From the NCBI GenBank assembly GCA_030604735.1, contig JAUVVG010000014.1, positions 24,084-88,083 on the forward strand: a stretch of DNA of 64,000 bases, written 5' to 3'. This document shows, piece by piece, positions 55,731-64,000 of the stretch. Each line of letters opens with the position of its first letter. Position 1 is the stretch's first letter. A model generated the notes under the pieces. That model was not told where the DNA came from and searched no databases. It was given only the letters and a program-made list of their open reading frames with translations. Made by a program: the position numbers and the translations under genes. The stretch is from Azoarcus sp. (GTDB lineage: Bacteria; Pseudomonadota; Gammaproteobacteria; Burkholderiales; Rhodocyclaceae).

Positions 55731-56402
55731 TCAGACGTCCTGCAGACGCTCGCGCAGCACGATGCCGTGGTCGGTTTCCTCGATCAGGCCCTGCAGGCTG
55801 AGATCCTTCATGACCCGGCTGACCATCTCGCGGGAAGCGCCTATCATCTTGGCGATATCCTGCTTGCTGATCTTGCTGACGACCAGACTCTGCCCATCGA
55901 CCTCCTCCGACATCTCGATCAGCAGCCGCGCCACCCGACCATAGACATCCATCAAGGCCAGGCTCTCGATCTTGCGGTCGGCATTGCGCAGACGGTCGGC
56001 CAGATTGCACATCATCCGCCACGCCACTTCGAAGGTGTCGTGCATCAGATGACGAAAATCGCTCTTGGCAATCATGATCAGATCGGACGGCATCACCGAC
56101 ACTACCGAGGCCGAGCGCGGATGCTCGCCGAAGATGCCCATCTCGCCGAAGAGCTCGCCCTGCCCGAGAATGCTGAGGATGACCTCGCGACCGTCTTCAT
56201 CGCTGACGATGACCTTGAGACTGCCGGTGAGGACGAAATAGACGAAATCGGTCTGATCGCCCGCGAGCACCACCGCTTGCCCCCGCGGAAAGCGCCGCAT
56301 CATCGCGCTCTTGCTCACCTCTTCCAGCGTGGCGTCCGGCAGCCCATGGAAAAGGGAGAAGGTTTTCAGTGCGGTGGTGGATACAGCTGAAGATTGAGAC
56401 AT
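55731..56402 (-). CDS. Crp/Fnr family transcriptional regulator
   Basis: The 223-residue protein has an N-terminal cyclic-nucleotide-binding fold (about residues 15-130; FLYF-type strand YFVLTGSLKVIVSDEDGRE, then GELFGEMGIFGEHPRSAS) and a C-terminal Crp HTH (QDIAKMIGASREMVSRVM). The GELFGEMGIF...RSAS loop resembles the cAMP phosphate-binding cassette, so it may bind a cyclic nucleotide; no Fnr-type cysteine cluster is present. ATG 56400-56402 is used. It is divergent from trxB. A Crp-like palindrome at 8717 is a possible target. Confidence 0.88.
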   Translation of the reverse strand: MSQSSAVSTTALKTFSLFHGLPDATLEEVSKSAMMRRFPRGQAVVLAGDQTDFVYFVLTGSLKVIVSDEDGREVILSILGQGELFGEMGIFGEHPRSASVVSVMPSDLIMIAKSDFRHLMHDTFEVAWRMMCNLADRLRNADRKIESLALMDVYGRVARLLIEMSEEVDGQSLVVSKISKQDIAKMIGASREMVSRVMKDLSLQGLIEETDHGIVLRERLQDV

Positions 56403-57674
<1,272 letters not shown>

Positions 57675-57688
57675 CTCGCCCTGACCCG

Positions 57689-58744
57689 ATGACCCGTCCG
57701 GCCCGTCGCCCCTCGGAAAAGAAGACCAATAATGGGCCGGACGCGCTCGCACTGTTGCGCAAACAACTTCACGAGCATCGTCTGTCCCAGCGGGTCCGGC
57801 CCGAGACCAAGCATCGCAATACCAAATCCAACCTGTCCACTGAGATCGAGGATGTCGCCGCACTGCGTTCGGCGATGCGCGATGTCACTCCTATCGCGGA
57901 CCCGGGCCGGGTAGAACTGGCTCCCCCAAAACCATCGCCGACCCCGCGGCAAAAACACGCATCCGACGACATGCCGGATGACGCCTCCCCGGCCAGGCGC
58001 CGAAGCTTGCCGCAGGATGACGATGTCGCGCTGTTCTACGCCAGCATGGACGATGTCGTTCCGCTCAAGTTCGACAACCAGCTCGACCTCTCGGCGGCCG
58101 CCTCGAGACACGGCAAGGCGACCGGTGTCGCGCCTGCAGAAACGCTGTCCGGCGGGGTCGGTCGTATCGACCCCGCCTCCCTGCTGCCCGCCGTCTCCGA
58201 AAAGCTCTCCGATACCGAGTTGTTCCAATGGGTCACCCGCGGCGCGGCGCCAATCGACACACGGGGCCGGGCAGAACTCGTTGCACCCCGACCTGAGCCG
58301 GTACCGATCAAGCGCAGCGAGGACGAGCAGGCGGCCCTGCGCGAGACGATGGAGGCCCCGCTCAGCCTGGAAGACCGACTGGAGATCGGCGACGAGGCCG
58401 CTTTCTTGCGTCCGGGGCTGCCACGGAGGGTATTGACCGACCTGCGCCGCGGTCGGTGGGTGCTACAGGCCGAACTCGACCTGCACGGACTGAACAGGGA
58501 GCAGGCCAGAACGAACCTGGCGGAATTCCTGGGCCAGTGCCTGCAGCGTGGTCACCGCTGCATACGGGTGATTCACGGCAAGGGGCTAGGATCACCGGGC
58601 AAGGAGTCGATTCTGAAGCGGCTCGCACGCGGCTGGCTCGCCCAGCGAGAGGAGATTCTCGCGTTCTGTCAGGCCAGCCCGAACCAGGGCGGCGCGGGCG
58701 CGCTGATGGTGTTGCTGCGAGGACGCAATCCGGGTAGGGATTGA
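57689..58744 (+). CDS. Smr-domain protein with repeated N-terminal motifs
   Basis: The 351-residue protein ends in an Smr domain (about residues 258-345; ELDLHGLNREQARTNL, IRVIHGKGLGSPG), a fold in MutS2 and stand-alone nucleases. Before it lies a long charged region in which the usual single motif of these proteins (AMRDVTPI...GRVEL..P.P.P) occurs at about residues 53-89, again in shorter form at 112-130 (DVALFYASMDDVVPL) and again at 176-209 (GAAPIDTRGRAELVAPRPEP). Related proteins are usually about 180-230 residues. The frame is continuous. ATG 57689 is 14 bases after trxB; no strong ribosome site. Confidence 0.8.
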   Translation: MTRPARRPSEKKTNNGPDALALLRKQLHEHRLSQRVRPETKHRNTKSNLSTEIEDVAALRSAMRDVTPIADPGRVELAPPKPSPTPRQKHASDDMPDDASPARRRSLPQDDDVALFYASMDDVVPLKFDNQLDLSAAASRHGKATGVAPAETLSGGVGRIDPASLLPAVSEKLSDTELFQWVTRGAAPIDTRGRAELVAPRPEPVPIKRSEDEQAALRETMEAPLSLEDRLEIGDEAAFLRPGLPRRVLTDLRRGRWVLQAELDLHGLNREQARTNLAEFLGQCLQRGHRCIRVIHGKGLGSPGKESILKRLARGWLAQREEILAFCQASPNQGGAGALMVLLRGRNPGRD

Positions 58745-58756
58745 CCTGGACCGCGC

Positions 58757-60794
<2,038 letters not shown>

Positions 60795-60884
60795 GAGCGC
60801 AACTATACCGGGTAAGCGAACAGACCGTATTTCATGCGTATTCTCGCGAGGCCGCAATCATTACACAAAGATCGTGGGCAAACC

Positions 60885-60893
60885 TGTGGATAA
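60885..60893 (+). promoter_or_regulatory. DnaA-box match
   Basis: TGTGGATAA, the exact reverse complement of the consensus TTATCCACA, in the gap between nadE and the lipoprotein gene. Confidence 0.4.
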
Positions 60894-61070
60894 ACCCGGA
60901 AAATCCGTCCGGATCGCAGTCGCTACCTGCCCCGCTGCTCACCGCCTAAAGATGAGGCGGCCGCTTTGTGAAATCGCGCACATTACCCCTTATCGCGGGG
61001 CGGCCCCACCTGTTGCACCGACCGGAAAAAGCATAGAATTCAGTCGCATCGCTCACCCGGAGTCCCGTTC

Positions 61071-61463
61071 ATGAATCACCCCTCCTTCTTCGCCGCCCTG
61101 GCCGCTTCGGCCCTGCTCGGCGCCTGTGCCACCCAACCTGCCGAACCGATCGCAGCGGTCGAATCCATCGTCGAATTGCCGGCCCAACTGGCTGGCGACG
61201 GCCAGTTGAATTTCGACCTGAACAGCGGAGATTACGCCTGCGAATACGGCCTGCGGGTCACGGTCGAAAGAGAACTCAGCCACCGCCTCCATCTCGGCTG
61301 GAATGGTGGACGTTACCAACTCGAACGCGATCCTTCGTTCTCCGGCTTGCCGCGCTTCGAGGACAAGGAGAACGGGCTGGTCTGGATCGACTTGCCGTGG
61401 AAAGGCGTGCTGCTCGACGGCAAGACCCACAAGCCGCTCGCGAACGAGTGCACCATTGCCTGA
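61071..61463 (+). CDS. Small lipoprotein of unknown function
   Basis: The 130-residue protein has a lipoprotein signal with lipobox LLGAC (Cys near residue 19). The mature domain is small and beta-rich (GQLNFDLNSGDYACEYGLRV, YQLERDPSFSGLPRF, LVWIDLPWKGVLLDGK) with two further cysteines (CEYG and the terminal CTIA) that could pair. The size and strand pattern are like MliC-type lysozyme inhibitor lipoproteins, but the assignment is weak. It is divergent from nadE with GGAG eight bases before ATG, and exact DnaA-box matches flank it. Confidence 0.7.
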   Translation: MNHPSFFAALAASALLGACATQPAEPIAAVESIVELPAQLAGDGQLNFDLNSGDYACEYGLRVTVERELSHRLHLGWNGGRYQLERDPSFSGLPRFEDKENGLVWIDLPWKGVLLDGKTHKPLANECTIA

Positions 61464-61525
61464 GTCACCCCGGCGCATCTGAGCAAAGCGTCGCCGCCGC
61501 CATCCACAGGCCTACGGGATCAAAC

Positions 61526-61534
61526 TGTGGATAA
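61526..61534 (+). promoter_or_regulatory. DnaA-box match, second copy
   Basis: A second exact TGTGGATAA lies 641 bases after the first, in the gap between the lipoprotein and GNAT genes and in the same orientation. A near match (ATCCACAGG) lies at 61502. Confidence 0.4.
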
Positions 61535-61602
61535 GACGTGGGCAATCGGGCGAAGTCATTCGCCTGATTGCCTTTTTTATCGCTGCCTAAATATTGGGCA
61601 GC

Positions 61603-62823
61603 ATGCGAACCAATCGTTCACCAGCCTGTCCTTGTTCGGTCTACCAGCATCAGCCGCGTCAGGACATCGAGCCCTTGCCCCCTCTTCAGCTTCGCATCAT
61701 CGACACCCTTTCGGGTATCGCCCCTGCCGCATGGAATGCGCTGTCGGGCGGTCAAATCTGCCTCTCCCACGCCTTCTTGTCGTCGTTGGAAGACTCGGGC
61801 TGCGTCGGAGAGGGAACCGGCTGGTATGCACATCACCTCACGCTGTGGGATGACCAGTCCTTGGTCGCGGCGATGCCGCTGTACCAAAAGCACCACTCCT
61901 ACGGCGAATACGTGTTCGACTGGGCCTGGGCCGACGCCTATGCGCGCAACGGTCTGAGCTATTACCCAAAGCTGCTGTCGGCAATCCCGTTCACGCCGGT
62001 GCCTGGCACCCGGGTACTTGCCAGGGACGGCGCGCACGCACGGGCCCTGCTCGACGTTGCGCTGCGAGTTGCGGCGAGCAGCGACAGTTCATCACTGCAC
62101 ATCCTATTCCCGACCGGCCATGATGTACCTTGGTTACATGAGGCGGGTCTGCTGATCCGCAAGGGCGTGCAGTTCCACTGGTACAACAAGGATTATCGCG
62201 ACTTCGACGACTTCCTGTCCGGACTCAATCACGACAAGCGCAAGAAGATTCGACAGGAACGGCGCAAGGCAGGCTCACACGGCCTGGCATGCGAATGGCT
62301 GGACGGACACAGCGCGAGTCCGCACGACTGGCAGTTTTTCTATCGCTGCTATGCGACCACCTATGCCCTGCATCACTCAACCCCCTACCTGACACCGGAG
62401 TTCTTCCTGTCACTGGCAGAGCGGGACCCGCAAGGGGTACGGTTGCTGGTCGCCCGTCGCGGTGACGTCCCGGTCGCCGCTGCCTTCTTCCTGTGCGACG
62501 ATCGGGCCCTGTATGGTCGCTACTGGGGCGCCAGCGAGGCGCTCCCGTTTCTCCACTTCGAGCTCTGCTACTACCAGGCGATCGAATACTGCATCACGCA
62601 TGGCATCGGTCGCTTCGAAGGAGGCGCTCAAGGCGAACACAAGCTGTCGCGCGGACTGGAGCCGGTGGTGACCTACTCGGCCCACTGGATCCGGGACCCG
62701 CGTTTTCGCGATGCGGTGGATCGCTACCTCGCTCAGGAAAGCGAAGGCATAGGCTTTTATCTGGACGAGTTGTCCGAACGCCTGCCCTTCCGGCGTCAGC
62801 AGGCGATGGCCGCCCAGCAATAG
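61603..62823 (+). CDS. FemAB-like GNAT protein (DUF482/COG3146 type)
   Basis: The 406-residue cytoplasmic protein matches the COG3146 family of predicted N-acyltransferases: SHAFLSSLEDSGCVGEGTGW (near residue 55), a central basic NHDKRKKIRQERRKA helix and a terminal GAQGEHKLSRGLEPVVTYSAHW that carries the GNAT-like core. Some relatives act in peptidoglycan or lipid modification, but the substrate is unknown. ATG 61603 is used; an upstream TTG at 61594 lies in frame. It converges with ppa, with a hairpin terminator between them. Confidence 0.8.
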   Translation: MRTNRSPACPCSVYQHQPRQDIEPLPPLQLRIIDTLSGIAPAAWNALSGGQICLSHAFLSSLEDSGCVGEGTGWYAHHLTLWDDQSLVAAMPLYQKHHSYGEYVFDWAWADAYARNGLSYYPKLLSAIPFTPVPGTRVLARDGAHARALLDVALRVAASSDSSSLHILFPTGHDVPWLHEAGLLIRKGVQFHWYNKDYRDFDDFLSGLNHDKRKKIRQERRKAGSHGLACEWLDGHSASPHDWQFFYRCYATTYALHHSTPYLTPEFFLSLAERDPQGVRLLVARRGDVPVAAAFFLCDDRALYGRYWGASEALPFLHFELCYYQAIEYCITHGIGRFEGGAQGEHKLSRGLEPVVTYSAHWIRDPRFRDAVDRYLAQESEGIGFYLDELSERLPFRRQQAMAAQQ

Positions 62824-62855
62824 CGCGGCGAGCAAAGCGGCATCCGAAATCGGGA

Positions 62856-62875
62856 AAGCCCGCTTGCGCGGGCTT
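62856..62875. terminator. Bidirectional hairpin between the GNAT and ppa genes
   Basis: Perfect 8-bp stem AAGCCCGC (62856-62863) with GCGGGCTT (62868-62875) around a TTGC loop, between convergent genes. The minus-strand side is followed by TTTCCC, the plus-strand side has only a short T-poor tail, so it may serve ppa best. Confidence 0.65.
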
Positions 62876-62923
62876 CGTGCTACGAACAGGGGCGCCAGTC
62901 AAGCTGGCGTGCCGCCCGAGAAT

Positions 62924-63451
62924 TTACTTCGCGGCGTTCTTGATGCCGTCGAGGATTTCCTGCTTGGCTTCCTCGACCGTGCCCCAGCCCAGGACCTTGA
63001 CCCACTTGCCGGGCTCGAGATCCTTGTAATGCTCGAAGAAATGCACGGTCTGCTTCATCAGCAGTTCCGGCAGATCGTCGGTGGTCTGGACCTTGTCGTA
63101 CAACGGAGTCAGCTTGGAAACCGGCACGGCGACGACCTTGGCGTCCATCCCCGACTCGTCTTCCATCTTCAGCACGCCCACCGGACGGCAACGGATCACG
63201 ACGCCCGGGAACAGCGGGAACGGGGTCACCACCAACACATCCACCGGATCGCCGTCACCGGCGATGGTATGCGGCACATAACCATAGTTGATCGGATAAC
63301 GCATCGAGGTGCCCATGAAGCGGTCGACATACACCGCGCCGCTTTCCTTCTCGACCTCGAACTTGATCGGATCCGCCTGAGCGGGAATCTCGATAATGAC
63401 GTTGATATCGTTCGGTACGTCCTTGCCTGCCTTGACCAAATCAAAACTCAT
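62924..63451 (-). CDS. ppa: Inorganic pyrophosphatase (family I)
   Basis: The 175-residue enzyme hydrolyses PPi to phosphate. It has the family I signature DGDPVDVLV with the metal-binding aspartates (near residue 66), the KFEVEKESG start and [11 protein letters not shown]. The length is typical for the bacterial hexamer. GGGAGGG lies six bases before the start and a TATAAT -10 sits 30 bases upstream. Confidence 0.95.
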   Translation of the reverse strand: MSFDLVKAGKDVPNDINVIIEIPAQADPIKFEVEKESGAVYVDRFMGTSMRYPINYGYVPHTIAGDGDPVDVLVVTPFPLFPGVVIRCRPVGVLKMEDESGMDAKVVAVPVSKLTPLYDKVQTTDDLPELLMKQTVHFFEHYKDLEPGKWVKVLGWGTVEEAKQEILDGIKNAAK

Positions 63452-63480
63452 ACAACCCTCCCATGCGAAACGTGTTGCGA

Positions 63481-63486
63481 ATTATA
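63481..63486 (-). promoter_or_regulatory. Probable -10 element of ppa
   Basis: The minus-strand sequence TATAAT is a perfect sigma-70 -10 hexamer and lies 29 bases upstream of the ppa ATG (63449-63451). A -35 hexamer is not clear. Confidence 0.5.
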
Positions 63487-63606
63487 AGGGCAATCCCTTA
63501 TTTCGCGCAGGGAAGTCTCGACCGGAATTGTCAGCTCGGCGACATCGGCAGCCACATGGCGGGAGTCGTACCGCCCGGAGGCGGTATCTAGGATAATTGG
63601 AGTGCC

Positions 63607-64000
63607 ATGTCAGTCTCGCATTCATCCGATCCGGTGCCCCCGGCAGCCGACGCGTCCCGGAGCCAGCGCGGCGGCCTCAAGTGGGGCTGGTTGCTGTTCG
63701 TCGTCATGGCGCATGGTGCCGGCCTCTATGCCTTGTCTGGCTTGGAGCGATTGAAGCACCTCGGCGACAGCGGGGAAAGCGGGACGATCACGGTCAGTCT
63801 GCTCGGCGACTACCCGACCGACTCCTCCGAGGACTCACCTAGCGATGCAACTGAAACCAGCGGCGAGGACACGCTCCCGCCGGATATGACAAACGAGCCC
63901 CAGCCAGAGCCCCAGCCAGAGCCCCAGCCAGAGCCCCAGCCAGAGCCCCAGCCAGAGCCCCAGCCAGAGCCCCAGCCAGAGCCCCAGCCAGAGCCCCAGC
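63607..64000 (+). CDS. TonB-like energy transducer, N-terminal part (cut by window end)
   Basis: The open frame from ATG 63607 has a 25-residue cytoplasmic head, one transmembrane helix (WGWLLFVVMAHGAGLYAL), an acidic serine-rich stretch and then Pro-Glu-Pro-Gln repeats that run off the window. This is the layout of TonB family proteins, which link the ExbB/ExbD motor to outer-membrane receptors through a stiff Pro-rich periplasmic segment. The C-terminal TonB domain is outside the window, so the assignment is provisional. No strong ribosome site precedes the start. Confidence 0.65.
   Translation, partial: MSVSHSSDPVPPAADASRSQRGGLKWGWLLFVVMAHGAGLYALSGLERLKHLGDSGESGTITVSLLGDYPTDSSEDSPSDATETSGEDTLPPDMTNEPQPEPQPEPQPEPQPEPQPEPQPEPQPEPQPEPQ
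63895..64000 (+). repeat. 12-bp tandem repeat coding for PEPQ
   Basis: Eight or more exact copies of CAGCCAGAGCCC occur without a base change and continue past the window end. Each copy encodes Gln-Pro-Glu-Pro. Exact identity implies recent expansion, and copy number is likely to differ between strains; because the unit is 12 bp, changes keep the reading frame. Confidence 0.9.

Noticed and set aside
60885..61534. DnaA boxes considered as a replication origin
   Set aside because: Only two exact boxes, no AT-rich unwinding element, and no dnaA, dnaN or repA gene nearby.

Overview
The window is a high-GC bacterial chromosome segment, most consistent with a betaproteobacterium of the Rhodocyclales type (Azoarcus/Thauera/Zoogloea relatives). 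The evidence is the gene order ftsK-lolA-rarA with serS nearby, nadE followed by a PII gene, the PrsK/PrsR/PrsT plus TIGR03013-type sugar transferase block of the PEP-CTERM system, and AcuI and PrpE. No rRNA, insertion sequence or CRISPR array was seen. No exosortase gene lies in the window, although several genes imply one elsewhere.

Layout. 1-220: 3' end of tmRNA (ssrA) and its terminator. 325-1002: decayed remnants of an AbiEi/AbiEii toxin-antitoxin pair directly downstream of ssrA, a common island integration site. 1024-4677: GlxA-type regulator divergent from a secreted vanadium-haloperoxidase-like protein and a methyltransferase. 4839-5618: TauE/SafE permease. 5793-21099: the most interesting region, a lipid biosynthesis and export locus (details below). 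21156-22923: AMIN-domain protein and an intact AbiEii-like two-gene module. 23019-36253: metabolic and housekeeping genes (prpE, acuI, response regulator, HDOD, MFS, LemA and a GIDE/EF-hand protein, Uup, a membrane 'recombinase'). 36400-36474: tRNA-Arg(CCT). 36567-48035: small secreted protein, trypsin-like protease, lytic transglycosylase, TviB-like dehydrogenase, prsT, prsR, prsK and the sugar transferase. 48331-64000: esterase, serS, rarA, lolA, ftsK, a Crp/Fnr regulator, trxB, an Smr protein, PII, nadE, a lipoprotein, a GNAT, ppa, and the start of a TonB-like gene with a PEPQ repeat.

How the lipid locus could work (inference). A FeeM-like N-acyl amino acid synthase (8755-9534) and an exosortase-associated acyltransferase (20299-21099) would draw on acyl-ACP/CoA. 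A PP-loop amidotransferase-like enzyme, an acyl-adenylate ligase and an NAD(P)-dependent reductase form a run with overlapping start and stop codons (10498-14512). A UGT-like glycosyltransferase and a hexapeptide acyltransferase could decorate the product. A LolD/MacB-like ATPase (7698-8447), two FtsX-like permeases (17845-20295), a dedicated LolA-like carrier (9612-10391) and a DUF1302-like outer-membrane barrel (6290-7618) resemble a complete inner-to-outer-membrane lipid route, separate from the canonical lolA at 52625-53320. A PEP-CTERM protein inside the locus has a well-formed sigma-54 promoter (14615-14630), and the cognate sigma-54 activator PrsR and its kinase PrsK are encoded 29-32 kb away. 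The 14.5-20.3 kb part looks lower in GC than its flanks, suggesting acquisition.
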